DNA of 29,058 nucleotides from Nitrososphaeraceae archaeon (GCA_025449515.1 JANWJI010000065.1:1-29058); one strand, 5' to 3'; positions 9,033 through 17,892 are shown, counted from the stretch's first letter. Numbers and translations: made by a program. Notes: generated by a model from the letters alone, not told the origin.

Positions 9033-9882
9033 TTACCTAGCAATTTTTATGGCTGATTTTTTCTTGCTTCCAATAGAAGTAACAGCATCAATACCAATAA
9101 CATATCTAAATTCTGGTTTTTCACTTGAAATGGCTTGCACTATGTGTTTTGCAACTTCTTCTGGGGTATTGCATATTTGTGCTGCGAATTTGTTTTATCG
9201 TAGAATTTTTGCACCAATTTGGAGTAAGGCGATTTTGGATCTAGTACTCTCTCGGGTAAAAGACTACCTTTCATAAAATTACTGCGAATTGGTCCCGGCT
9301 CGATCAATATCACTTTGATTCCAAAAGGCTCAAGTTCGTATGCGATAGATTCACTCAAACTTTCGATAGCAAATTTAGTGGCCGAGTACGCTGAGAGCAT
9401 GGGAAATGCTATCCGTCCATTAATCGAACCAACATTACAATAATACCACCATCACCGCCTCTATTACGCCGAGTTCTCATGGTTGGAATTACATGTTGGG
9501 TTACTCTTGTGACTCCAAAGAAATTTGTTTCAAATTGTGCTTTTATCTCATCCAATGACAGATCTTCAAATGCTCCAAAGAGACCATATCCAGCACATCA
9601 ATTCTTCCTTTTTCCGACACAATGTTTTCTAATACGTTTTTTACCGAGCTATCGCCTGTGACTTCCAGCTGTATTGGTTTCAAAGGTAGCCGTTCAGTAT
9701 TGGCTATCGATTGGAGAGTTGCAGATTTATTAATATCACGCACTGAAGCATGTATAAAAACCGTTTCTAGCTAACATTAATGAAGTTGCATACCATATTC
9801 CACTTGAGCTGCCAGTAACTATGGCAACCTTTTGCATATTCCACCCATTAGTATCTTTTTTCGGTGCCATCTCTTCATTCAT
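9033..9882 (-). pseudogene. Short-chain dehydrogenase/reductase, multiply broken
   Basis: Pieces of one SDR are spread over three frames. From ATG at 9882 it reads a cofactor motif TGSSSGIW, where the third Gly of TGxxxGIG is Trp (codon 9793-9795). A frameshift near 9750 (about 2 nt lost) precedes the ASVRD segment. Near 9590 about 10 nt are missing, removing most of the NNAG motif. Single-base losses follow near 9437 (between GIIV and GSINGR) and near 9169 (before TPEEVAKHI). The catalytic YSATK motif survives in the longest fragment (9140-9400), and the frame ends at TAA 9033. SDRs are NAD(P)-dependent oxidoreductases; substrate cannot be told. With cofactor motif, structural motif and frame all lost, it is dead. 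It is divergent from the equally broken hydrolase at 10046. Confidence 0.9.
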
Positions 9883-10045
9883 TAAATTTTACTCCTACTA
9901 CAAGTTATTTATCAATTACACTGGAAAAATCCAACAAGCAGTTTCAGGTGTGCTTATTACAAACCGATGACTAAACTATGTAATGGATGAGAAAGATAAA
10001 TCCACATTCCATGCTCCATATCATATATGAGCTAAAGCGTTTCTC

Positions 10046-11048
10046 TTGATTGGTATTGTTGTCACCGGAATATTTGTTTGCACATCAAAATTTAACCAAA
10101 ATCAGACTGCAATCGCACAACAACCACTACAACAACAAGAACAAGTTCTTGCTTCAAAGGACATATCTTTTGAGATTGATAATGTGATATTTTCACGTCA
10201 TATGGCATCCGTTAACGGTATTCAACTTCATTATGTGATAGGGGGTCACGGTGATCCAATAGTCTTGATACATGGTTGGCCCCAGACATGGTTTGAATGG
10301 CGTCATGTTATGCCAACTTTAGCTAAAAATTATACTGTTATAGTGCCTGATTTACGCGGGTTGGGTGATTCTTCAAAGCCACTCACAGGCTATGATGGTA
10401 AGACTACTGCGGAAGATATACATCAGTTAGTATCTCAATTGGGATTCAAACAAATCTTTTTAGTAGGACATGATGTTGGGTCACAGCCGGCTTATTCTTA
10501 TGCAGCCGCGCATCCTACAGAAGTACTGAAGTTAGTAATTATGGAATATCTTTTCCCTGGTTTTACTCCTCCTCCACTTGAATGAAAAATATGGTGGTTT
10601 CCTTTTCAGCAGACTCCTGATATGCCAGAAGCTCTTGTAGAAGGAAAAGAGCGTTTGTATTTAACATGGTTCTATCGTAATCTTGCATATAATCCATCTG
10701 CAATAACGCAGGTGGATATCAACGAATATGTTAGTCATTATTCTGCTCCAGGCGGAATGCGCGCGGGGGTTTGAGTATTATCGGGCTGTTCCACAGGATG
10801 CAATTCAAAATCAGAATTATTCAAAGACTAAGCTCACAATGCCAGTAATAGCAGTAGGAGCAGGATACATTCCAGCATTTGGAGGTAATGTTACTATTAA
10901 CTATGCACTCTATGGGATGCAAAAATTAACTCAAAATGTTACTGGCATTAAGGTTCCTCTATCAGGATACTGGATTCCAGAAGAGCCGCCAGACTTTGTA
11001 GTAAAACAGTTTGTCAATTTCTTTGGTGGTGATAATACTGATAAATAA
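10046..11048 (+). pseudogene. Alpha/beta hydrolase, epoxide-hydrolase-like, broken
   Basis: The N-terminal part (from TTG 10046) has a short secretion signal, the oxyanion motif HGWPQTW near residue 76, and a nucleophile elbow GHDVGS with Asp143, which points to epoxide hydrolases or haloalkane dehalogenases rather than serine esterases. It stops at TGA 10583-10585, but the same frame continues with the cap domain (WWFPFQQTPDMPEALVEG) to MRAG. There a run of five G (10765-10769) has one base too many, and the rest lies in another frame (FEYYRAVPQDA onward) to TAA 11048. The C-terminal motif reads SGYWIPEE where the family has GHWIPEE, so the catalytic His is Tyr (codon 10968-10970). Stop, frameshift and lost catalytic residue make a dead gene. 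The intact parent would have about 330 residues. Confidence 0.88.
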
Positions 11049-11099
11049 TAATATTATGGCTTTTCTAATTCGCAGTCATGAAATCCACGTGATTACGAA

Positions 11100-11133
11100 T
11101 ATGATCAAGCTTATGTCTTCTCTCTTGATCATA
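11100..11133. repeat. 10-bp perfect inverted repeat
   Basis: TATGATCAAG pairs with CTTGATCATA across a 14-nt loop, between the dead hydrolase and the small secreted protein gene. It lies 16 bases before the ATG at 11149, so it could form a hairpin in the leader or serve as an operator. Function unknown. Confidence 0.5.
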
Positions 11134-11148
11134 CGCTGTCATATCACA

Positions 11149-11409
11149 ATGAATAACGTACAAAAGACTAAGAACCTGTGGATGATAGGAACGATTTTAG
11201 TAATTTTATTTATATCATTATATAGCACTATTAACTATTCAATACTGCCTATATCAAAGGCATTAGCTGCTACTGGAGTAGAAAATAATGAAAATGAAGA
11301 GACTGTGTATGTTAAATTCGCTGCCCAAACAATAAAAGAATCTAATAATACTTCAAGTACAATCCAAATACCTGAAGCAGCAAAAGGACCTCCAATACCT
11401 GCAGCGTAG
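11149..11409 (+). CDS. Small secreted or membrane-anchored protein, unknown function
   Basis: From ATG 11149 the product has 86 residues: a short basic N-terminus, one hydrophobic helix at about residues 10-28, an ALAAT-like possible cleavage site near residue 39, and a mature part of about 45 residues rich in Asn, Glu, Thr and Ser, ending in a Pro-rich tail (KGPPIPAA). The open frame could extend upstream to 11011, but that part overlaps the hydrolase remnant and lacks coding character. Similar tiny exported proteins occur elsewhere in this window. I do not recognise the family. Confidence 0.5.
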   Translation: MNNVQKTKNLWMIGTILVILFISLYSTINYSILPISKALAATGVENNENEETVYVKFAAQTIKESNNTSSTIQIPEAAKGPPIPAA

Positions 11410-11472
11410 ATTCATATTTGCTTGGATTCATGGACAATAAGGTTCACACTATGACATCATAATATATTCAAA

Positions 11473-11790
11473 TTACCTCTTGGATCGACGCAATAGATCA
11501 TACAAATCCTGATTTAATTCATACGTATCTGACCAATCTGTTTCTAGCTTACGTATAAGACTATTTGACATGATTGACTGGCCTTCCTGTAATGGAACGC
11601 ATCACTTCAACATTGGTTAATACGTGTTTGTAATTGAGTAGTGAAGATAGTAATAAGGCGGGTTGTTACGTTCATCGAAATTTAAGTTCTAACATTTCTA
11701 TGAAATCTACTTCGATCTTTCATGGGACATGCAGATTGAAGTATTCATAGGAATACTTCAAACCATAGGGGTTAAGATATATTTGTTTTA
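11473..11790 (-). pseudogene. Possible degraded gene, unrecognised
   Basis: On the minus strand several coding-like pieces line up in order but in different frames. They are a segment around 11790-11680 (ILNPYGLKYSYEYF-like, then KIEVDFIEML after a TGA), a segment ending NVEVMRSITGRPVNHVK, and a 32-codon ATG frame at 11473-11571 (SLIRKLETDWSDTYELNQDL within it). Only the last piece is convincingly gene-like; the others could be chance in AT-rich DNA. No family is recognised. If real, this is a remnant of a protein of 100 or more residues. The rest of the gap between 11410 and 12119 holds nothing else I can identify. Confidence 0.3.
11736..11761. repeat. Perfect 11-bp hairpin
   Basis: TTGAAGTATTC and GAATACTTCAA are perfect complements across a 4-nt loop (ATAG). 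There is no T-run directly after it, so it is not a classical terminator. It lies in the gap upstream of the response regulator and inside the possible gene remnant. Confidence 0.6.
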
Positions 11791-12119
11791 GTTACTTTAA
11801 TATGAGAATAGTTCATGTATATGCATAAATAGCAGTGAGAAATGATAGCAAAGGGAATTTTAGCAATAACATGAGAATTCTTACTAATCGAAACCACACT
11901 ATTGGTTGATAAAGCCGGATCGATTTGTCTCAAGTAATGGGTTCGGCATCCCATAAAAATAGTAAGGATGGTATTTGAGAGGATTATTATCTTTTATTGA
12001 CAAATTGATTAAATTTTGATTCCCAAAATTATATAATGTAGTCATGTAATTTTGTAACACATTGCTTAACATAATTACTGTTATCCAGATACTTTTTAAA
12101 AAGGGGACGTGTATAATAT

Positions 12120-12659
12120 ATGAACATCCTAATAGCTGAGGATGAACGTGATATTGCATTGCTCTATAAAGATGCTCTAGAGGCAAGAAAACACAAAGTT
12201 ACGATCACACTAAATGGTGAAGATTGTCTCAAAGAATATCATGACGTAACCCATGATGTCAAGTTTGGACATGAATCTGTACCGGCTCACTGCTGTTCTA
12301 ATATTAATTCTCCATTTGAAGTATTGCTTCTAGATTATAGAATGCCACAAATTAATGGATTTGAAGTTGCGAAAGAAATACTTGCGGTAAATTCACATCA
12401 GCGAATAATTTTTGCATCTGCTCATGTTAAGGAAACACTTGAAGACAGTATAAAACAGCTAAAGCAAGCTGTAGAATTGATGCAAAAGCCATTTACTATA
12501 AAGGAATTAATTGATACGATAGAAGACAAAGAAGTATATACTGAATTACAGAAACTTAATATGGATTTAAATATTGTTAAAGCTAGTAATCCAACGCATG
12601 AGCAAATAATGGATCTGCTTGAGAGATTAAGAAGAATTGAAAAGATGCGGACATTTTAG
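12120..12659 (+). CDS. Single-domain response regulator (CheY-like receiver)
   Basis: Receiver-domain protein of 179 residues. The acidic pair is E7-D8, the phospho-acceptor is Asp72 in LLLDYRMP, the switch residue is Ser100 in IFASAH, and the conserved Lys is K123 in QKPF, so it should accept a phosphoryl group from a histidine kinase. An insertion of about 20 residues (about 43-63, with a Cys pair) lies between helix 2 and strand 3. After the domain a helical tail of about 45 residues follows, with no DNA-binding domain. Output is therefore probably by protein contact. No kinase is next to it, so it is an orphan. The ATG at 12120 fits the domain start exactly. Confidence 0.88.
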   Translation: MNILIAEDERDIALLYKDALEARKHKVTITLNGEDCLKEYHDVTHDVKFGHESVPAHCCSNINSPFEVLLLDYRMPQINGFEVAKEILAVNSHQRIIFASAHVKETLEDSIKQLKQAVELMQKPFTIKELIDTIEDKEVYTELQKLNMDLNIVKASNPTHEQIMDLLERLRRIEKMRTF

Positions 12660-12770
12660 AATACCGGAAGTAGGAAATTATCAATTATTATGCTGCCACT
12701 ACGCTTACAAAAGATATTATATCTACAGGTAAACGGGATTCTAAATTTCACAAAATATGAGAATACAAAG

Positions 12771-13184
12771 TTAGGAGGGTGCTGCCGTGAGATTGAAATG
12801 GGCCTCGCTTGTTGCGGTTACAGTGGAAACGGCGCAATTGTTATAACTATTTTTACTATAATTAGTAATGCATGCTGTTACATGTTCGCCGGTATGGAAA
12901 TAACCTGGTATCGCATCCCGTTGAATATTATCGGAAATGAACAATATTAATCGCCATGCATTAGACTGCCCTTTCTCTCCTGTTACCGCAATCTTTACAT
13001 TATTGAAAATATGTTTGTTTTTTAAATGAAAGAAGAATTTTACCATCGAGGAGCTAAAATTGGTATTATTTACTGCATTTACTGCATTTACTTCATCGTA
13101 ATGTAATAAAAATACCGCAGACAGTAATGCCCCTATTATGGTAATGGATATGATCATTACATAACAGTCCAGGCAATAAATCAT
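12771..13184 (-). CDS. Small exported protein with N-terminal anchor
   Basis: A 137-residue product with one hydrophobic segment at about residues 8-27 and an extracytoplasmic part of about 100 residues. The mature part has a beta-rich look (VKIAVTGEKGQ, WRLILFIS), two Cys (VTAC and NNCA) that could pair, and a Ser/Thr/Ala-rich end. ATG at 13184 gives the longest form; ATG at 13157 (MIISITIIG) would put the hydrophobic core right at the N-terminus and may be the true start. It is convergent with the response regulator. Thaumarchaea encode many small secreted proteins of this style; the specific family and function are unknown to me. Confidence 0.6.
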   Translation of the reverse strand: MIYCLDCYVMIISITIIGALLSAVFLLHYDEVNAVNAVNNTNFSSSMVKFFFHLKNKHIFNNVKIAVTGEKGQSNAWRLILFISDNIQRDAIPGYFHTGEHVTACITNYSKNSYNNCAVSTVTATSEAHFNLTAAPS

Positions 13185-13498
13185 ATAAAGTACTATCGCT
13201 TTTTGTTATTTTATTTTTCTTATATCAGTCCTGCAATTCAAAACTTAAACACTTGCCTATGATATTTAAAAACTTGTTGGTGGACTATATGGGATTCGCG
13301 AATATTTTTATAGCTGACTCCAAACTTATTAGCATCACTCTAAAACTCGGAAGAACAAAAATGGAAATTGATCATCTATCTAATCAATTCGTGAATTATC
13401 ATATTAATCAGATAGTCCGTATTATTAAACCGCATCCGGCGCATTGATCTCTATTTAAAAGAAATTGTAGATATCGATTTGTTTTATGCTTATACATA
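13185..13498. other. Short gap with a doubtful small frame
   Basis: The gap between the exported-protein start and the ABC ATPase stop holds one 64-codon plus-strand frame (13253-13447) without motif or clear coding character. A 7-bp inverted repeat (AATTGAT/ATCAATT) lies near 13364-13390. The left part should hold the promoter of the minus-strand gene ending at 12771. Confidence 0.3.
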
Positions 13499-14602
13499 TT
13501 AATTTGTTTTATGCATTAATCTCTTACCTGTTTCTGCGGCGAAATAATGAATCTTTGAATAAGGAAATCCAATCATGACCTCTTTTTCAATACTAGGATC
13601 GAAGTCTGGATCGATATTAGTGACTCTAATTGAATCTACACCTATGTCAACTTCCACGAGAGAATCGTCTCCCAACAGTTCGGTAAACGATATCTTACCT
13701 TTGATTTTGATACCAATAAAGTCGTCGTTTTTTAGAATCGTAACATCCCTTGGCCTTATTCCGAGTATAAGATTATCTGATGAATGTTCAAAGGTCCAAC
13801 TAGTTTGTGGGATCTGTAGATGGATATTGTTTGATTCAAGCGTAATACCAGAATTCTTTTCAATTATGTTACACTTTAAAAAATTCATAGATGGACTTCC
13901 AACAAAATCTGCTACAAATGTATTCGCAGGTTCTTGATAGACTTCGCCTGGCGTACCGATCTGCTGGATCAAACCACTTTTCATTATCGCAACTTGATCT
14001 GCCATACTCATTGCTTCAATCTGATCGTGGGTAATGTAGAGAGTGGTTATTCCTACCTTCTTTTGTAACTTCTTAATCTCAGCTCGCATATAGGTACGTA
14101 GTTTTGCATCAAGATTACTTAGTGGCTCGTCCATGAGGAAAACCTTTGGTTCCCTTACTAATGCCCTTCCTAATGCTACTCTTTGCATCTGACCTCCGCT
14201 TAATTCTTTGGGTTTCCTGTCGAGAAGATTTTCTATTTCTAGCAGATTCGCTACATTTCTGACCTTATCATCTATCTTGTTCTTGGCCACCTTTCTCATT
14301 TTTAACGGAAAAGCGATATTATTATATACAATCATATGAGGATAAAGCGCATAATTCTGAAATACCATTGCAACATCCCGATCTTTTGGAGGCAAATGGT
14401 TCACCATTTGGTCTCCTATATATATCTGGCCACTGGTCGGATTAACTAGACCCGCGATACATCTTACTGCAGTTGTTTTCCCACAACCAGACGGACCTAA
14501 GAGTACCATAAACTGGCCAGAATCGACTTTCAGAGAAAATTCATCTAGTGCGTTCATATTCCCATATCTCTTAGTCAGGCCTTCGATCCGTAGACTGGTC
14601 AT
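13499..14602 (-). CDS. Carbohydrate ABC importer ATPase, UgpC/MalK/MsmK type
   Basis: ATP-binding subunit of a CUT1-type importer. In 367 residues it has Walker A GPSGCGKTT at 36-44, Q-loop at Q82 (VFQNYALYPHM, typical of MalK/UgpC), signature LSGGQ at 134-138, Walker B VFLMDEP at 154-160, D-loop SNLDA, and the switch His at 192 (THDQIEAMSMAD). A C-terminal regulatory OB/TOBE part of about 120 residues follows (from about residue 240), as in ATPases that serve sugar or glycerol-3-phosphate importers. It is divergent from the binding protein and permeases at 14812-17892, separated by about 200 bases, and is almost surely their ATPase. The ATG start at 14602 matches the family. No lesion seen. 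Confidence 0.93.
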   Translation of the reverse strand: MTSLRIEGLTKRYGNMNALDEFSLKVDSGQFMVLLGPSGCGKTTAVRCIAGLVNPTSGQIYIGDQMVNHLPPKDRDVAMVFQNYALYPHMIVYNNIAFPLKMRKVAKNKIDDKVRNVANLLEIENLLDRKPKELSGGQMQRVALGRALVREPKVFLMDEPLSNLDAKLRTYMRAEIKKLQKKVGITTLYITHDQIEAMSMADQVAIMKSGLIQQIGTPGEVYQEPANTFVADFVGSPSMNFLKCNIIEKNSGITLESNNIHLQIPQTSWTFEHSSDNLILGIRPRDVTILKNDDFIGIKIKGKISFTELLGDDSLVEVDIGVDSIRVTNIDPDFDPSIEKEVMIGFPYSKIHYFAAETGKRLMHKTN

Positions 14603-14811
14603 AACGAATATACTGCATGTGACGATCTTTCTAAGGAAGATATTAACCTTCTCATACAGTAATCTTTACTACTGATTTTAACCATTTCATATGGGTACGA
14701 TCCTTATTTAACAGGATTAGGGTTTATGTATCCATTTCAATGATATAGCAGAACGATCTTAGATCAGACAGGCAATAACACTTAAAAACTATAGTGTCCT
14801 CAAGTGTCTCA
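14603..14811. promoter_or_regulatory. Divergent promoter region of the ABC importer
   Basis: Shared intergenic region between the ATPase gene (minus) and the binding-protein gene (plus). CTTAAAAAC at about 14781-14789 sits roughly 26 bases before the ATG at 14812, the spacing expected for an archaeal TATA box of a leaderless transcript. This also supports 14812 over the GTG at 14794 as the start. No clear operator was recognised. Confidence 0.4.
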
Positions 14812-16134
14812 ATGAATATGAATAAAAAAGTTACTTTTACGGCTCTTTTTCTAATTATATCTTTAATTTTTACGATGACATCTGGTTTTGTTTTTCCAGT
14901 ATCCGCGCAAAAAAAACAAGTCACGCTCACGGCGATAGTGGCAGAGCCAAAAGATAGATGGGATCTCCTCATTAATACCGCCCTTCAAAAATTAAAACAA
15001 AAGCACCCGGACCTTGATATTAAAATAGATTACAGAGTTTTACCTTATGATGCCACTAGGACTCAAATTTTAACAGCAATGGCTGGCAAAACTCCAATTG
15101 ATCTTATCTCTGCGGATCAAATTTGGCTTGGTGAATTTGCACAAGGTGGGTTTTTGACGGACCTTTCGGATCGCGCTAAAACCTGGGGAAGGCAAAGTGA
15201 TTGGTATCAAACGAATTGGGATGGCGGTAAATACAATGGCAAAGTTTACGGTATCTGGGCATGGACTGACACAAGGTCTATGTGGTACTGGAAAGATCTA
15301 TTGAATAAAGCAGGTGTCAATCCTGAGTCTTTACAGACATGGGATGGCTATCTTGCAGGTTCAAAAGCACTCAGTAATGCGTTGAAAGGTCAGGGAATAC
15401 AATCAATGCATCTAGTAGGTGCTAGTCATTCTCCAGATATGTGGTATCCTTATCTATGGATGCTAGGAGGCGAGATACTTAAGCAGAAGAGTGGACATCC
15501 AACAAAGGGTACCTACTGGTATCCTGCTTTTAATAGTACACAAGGCGTAAAAGCATTAGGATTCCTAAAGCAACAAGTCGACGCAGGGATCAAACCCCAG
15601 GTAAATCATTTTTGGGGTCAGGAATTTGCCGATAGGAAGTTCGCTGTCATGCTAGAGGGATCCTGGCTGCTTGGAACATTCCCGCGTGACCAGTGGCCCA
15701 CCATTAACCAGAAAGTGGGAATGTTGCCAGTCTTTCCAACCCCAGACAAGAATACAAAAAGCACTACTATGATGGGTGGATGGATTCTTAGTATCCCTCA
15801 AACCTCACAAAATAAGGATCTTGCTTGGGAATTATTGACGACAATGGTTGATCCAGGCGTACTAACTCCCATGTTGCAGAAAGAGGGGTATCTTCCAACT
15901 CAGAAACCAATTGGAGAAGGTCCCTATGCATCCAAATTGAATGCATCTATTCCATATTACAAGGAAATGGTATCTATGATACAGACCGCACATAGCAGGC
16001 CTAATATACCAGAATACCCACAAATAGCTGATAATATCAAACAAGCAATTGATGAAGTGTACTATGGTATGAAAGATCCTAAACAGGCACTCAATGACGC
16101 TGCTGCAAAGTCGGCAAAAGCTTTAGGTTGGTAA
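14812..16134 (+). CDS. Extracellular solute-binding protein, family 1 (sugar type)
   Basis: Binding protein of the adjacent importer; family 1 members bind oligosaccharides, glycerol-3-phosphate or related polyols. From ATG 14812 it has 440 residues, a signal peptide (hydrophobic core about 8-28, cleavage likely after VSA) and no lipobox Cys. The mature part has the family layout: an N-lobe with TLTAIVAEPKDRW, a hinge segment DLISADQIWLGEFA, a Trp/Tyr-rich centre (YGIWAWTDTRSMWYWKD), and MMGGWILSIPQTSQN followed by KDLAWELL, the late family motif. The many aromatic residues fit stacking against a sugar ring. GTG at 14794 would add six residues before the signal. The permease gene starts 25 bases later. 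The exact ligand cannot be read from sequence. Confidence 0.9.
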   Translation: MNMNKKVTFTALFLIISLIFTMTSGFVFPVSAQKKQVTLTAIVAEPKDRWDLLINTALQKLKQKHPDLDIKIDYRVLPYDATRTQILTAMAGKTPIDLISADQIWLGEFAQGGFLTDLSDRAKTWGRQSDWYQTNWDGGKYNGKVYGIWAWTDTRSMWYWKDLLNKAGVNPESLQTWDGYLAGSKALSNALKGQGIQSMHLVGASHSPDMWYPYLWMLGGEILKQKSGHPTKGTYWYPAFNSTQGVKALGFLKQQVDAGIKPQVNHFWGQEFADRKFAVMLEGSWLLGTFPRDQWPTINQKVGMLPVFPTPDKNTKSTTMMGGWILSIPQTSQNKDLAWELLTTMVDPGVLTPMLQKEGYLPTQKPIGEGPYASKLNASIPYYKEMVSMIQTAHSRPNIPEYPQIADNIKQAIDEVYYGMKDPKQALNDAAAKSAKALGW

Positions 16135-16159
16135 CGAAACTGTAGCGCTTTCCTAAAAC

Positions 16160-17026
16160 ATGTCAAATATTCTCGCAAAGGCCGAGCCATACCTTTTTCT
16201 CACGCCTGCATTTGCGATATTACTCATATTTTTGATATTCCCACTTTTTTGGAATATATACATTTCATTTCATAATGTATCTTTTATTACAATTCTAAAG
16301 AATTGGGAATACAGCGGATGGACGAACTTTGTTGATTTGTTCAATGATCCCAATTTTTATACATCTTTAAAAACCACCGTTCTCTTTGTGGCAGGATCAG
16401 TTGCTTTGCAGTTTACCATAGGTATGCTTATGGCGGTATTGCTAAATCAAAAAGTAAGAGCCGCAGGGATATTGCGTGCGATCTTCATAATACCGTGGAC
16501 TATCTCTGCGGTAATAGCAGCATTTTCATTCAAGTTCATTTTTGATTACAATTTTGGCATACTAAATTATATATTTCAACAAATTGGCCTACAGCCCGTC
16601 GGCTGGCTTTCCGACCCTAACATCGTGATTTGGTCTTTGGTAATAGCTAATATGTGGTATGGCACCCCATTCACCTTGCTCTTTATTACTGCAGGGTTAT
16701 TGTCCATAAATCCCTCGATATATGAGGCAGCAGTGATAGATGGAGCAACGAAATTTAGATCTTTTTTGCATATTACACTTCCCTTGCTCAAGCCTTTCAT
16801 CGTGATCAATCTCATTTTGATTACAATGTGGTCGGTAAACTTCTTTGATCTACAATTGGTCATGACCGGAGGAGGGCCTTTGTTTGCTAGTACCACAGCA
16901 TCACTTTATATGTATAGACAGGCCTTCGAGTTTGGACTTCTTTCTAGGGGAGCAGCTGCTGGATTGATTTTGATCATAATTAATATTTCAGTTGCTTTTG
17001 TCTACCTTAAACTTCTAAAAAGATGA
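16160..17026 (+). CDS. Sugar ABC transporter permease, MalF/UgpA type
   Basis: First membrane subunit of the CUT1 importer. The 288 residues hold six predicted helices, starting with LFLTPAFAILLIFLIFPLFW near residue 13, as in UgpA-like proteins. The EAA coupling loop is near residue 193: EAAVIDGATKFRSFLHITLP, with the expected EAA, DG and LP positions. The MTGGGP motif near residue 234 is common in this family. It starts 25 bases after the binding-protein stop and its TGA overlaps the next ATG by 4 bases (17023-17026), which shows tight translational coupling. Confidence 0.93.
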   Translation: MSNILAKAEPYLFLTPAFAILLIFLIFPLFWNIYISFHNVSFITILKNWEYSGWTNFVDLFNDPNFYTSLKTTVLFVAGSVALQFTIGMLMAVLLNQKVRAAGILRAIFIIPWTISAVIAAFSFKFIFDYNFGILNYIFQQIGLQPVGWLSDPNIVIWSLVIANMWYGTPFTLLFITAGLLSINPSIYEAAVIDGATKFRSFLHITLPLLKPFIVINLILITMWSVNFFDLQLVMTGGGPLFASTTASLYMYRQAFEFGLLSRGAAAGLILIIINISVAFVYLKLLKR

Positions 17027-17892
17027 ATGGAAGCATGCAAAAGGAACCATTTAGAAATAATCGAGTTTGGTTTTTTGCAGAACGGACGTTGGTATACGCA
17101 TTAATTGCAATTTTATTATTTGTAACTCTGGCTCCTCTTGTTTGGGTGTTTTCTACGTCGTTTAAGCGTAATGAGGAATCTATAAGTTTCCCACCAAAAT
17201 TTCTGCCAGAAAATATAACATTTGATAATTACAAATTTGTGCTAACTGATCCAGGTCTTGTTCGTAGTCTTATCAATAGCTTCATAGTGAGTATAGGCAG
17301 TACAATCTTGAGTGTTGCAGTAAGTGCATTGGGAGGATATGCATTCGCAAGATTTGAGTTCAAGGCAAAGAATTTGATTATGAGCGTGATACTGGGTCTT
17401 TTCATGATACCAGTTGTTATAAACATAATTCCATTGTATACAATGCTGTCAGCAGCGGGTATGCTCAACTCATCCTTGGCTTTGATTCTAACCTTCCAGA
17501 TCCTGATAATACCATTGAACATACTTTTATTGAAGAATTACTTTGAAACTATACCAAAAGATCTTGAAGAATCTGCATTGATCGATGGCTGTTCTCGATT
17601 GGGAGTATTGAGACGAATTACCATACCCCTATCTATGCCTGGTTTTGCCATCGCAGCCGTTTTAGCCTTCAGATTTTCCTGGAACGAATTCATACTTCCT
17701 ATCGTATTGGCGAACAGACCTGACTCAATGGTCTTTCAGGTCGCACTATATCAATTCATTTCATTATATCGGATAGAATGGGGATACCTAACCGCAGGAA
17801 TAACTCTTGCCATTATTCCAGTATTGGTTTTGATGCTTGTATTCCAGAAACAAATGATTAGAGGTTTAACACTAGGTGCAATTAGGGAATGA
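17023..17892 (+). CDS. Sugar ABC transporter permease, MalG/UgpE type
   Basis: Second membrane subunit, partner of the permease just upstream. It has 289 residues with six predicted helices. WVFSTSFK near residue 42 is a MalG-family N-terminal hallmark, and the EAA loop near residue 184 reads EESALIDGCSRLGVLRRITI followed by PLSMPG. It starts in a 4-base overlap with the upstream gene, so the two subunits are made in equal amount. It ends with TGA and is convergent with truD across about 100 bases. Intact. Confidence 0.93.
   Translation: MNGSMQKEPFRNNRVWFFAERTLVYALIAILLFVTLAPLVWVFSTSFKRNEESISFPPKFLPENITFDNYKFVLTDPGLVRSLINSFIVSIGSTILSVAVSALGGYAFARFEFKAKNLIMSVILGLFMIPVVINIIPLYTMLSAAGMLNSSLALILTFQILIIPLNILLLKNYFETIPKDLEESALIDGCSRLGVLRRITIPLSMPGFAIAAVLAFRFSWNEFILPIVLANRPDSMVFQVALYQFISLYRIEWGYLTAGITLAIIPVLVLMLVFQKQMIRGLTLGAIRE

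Noticed and set aside
12690..12950. Plus-strand frame of 86 codons
   Set aside because: It overlaps the minus-strand exported protein, which has a better signal segment and composition.
13253..13447. Plus-strand frame of 64 codons
   Set aside because: No motif, no ribosome site, and a composition expected from AT-rich DNA.
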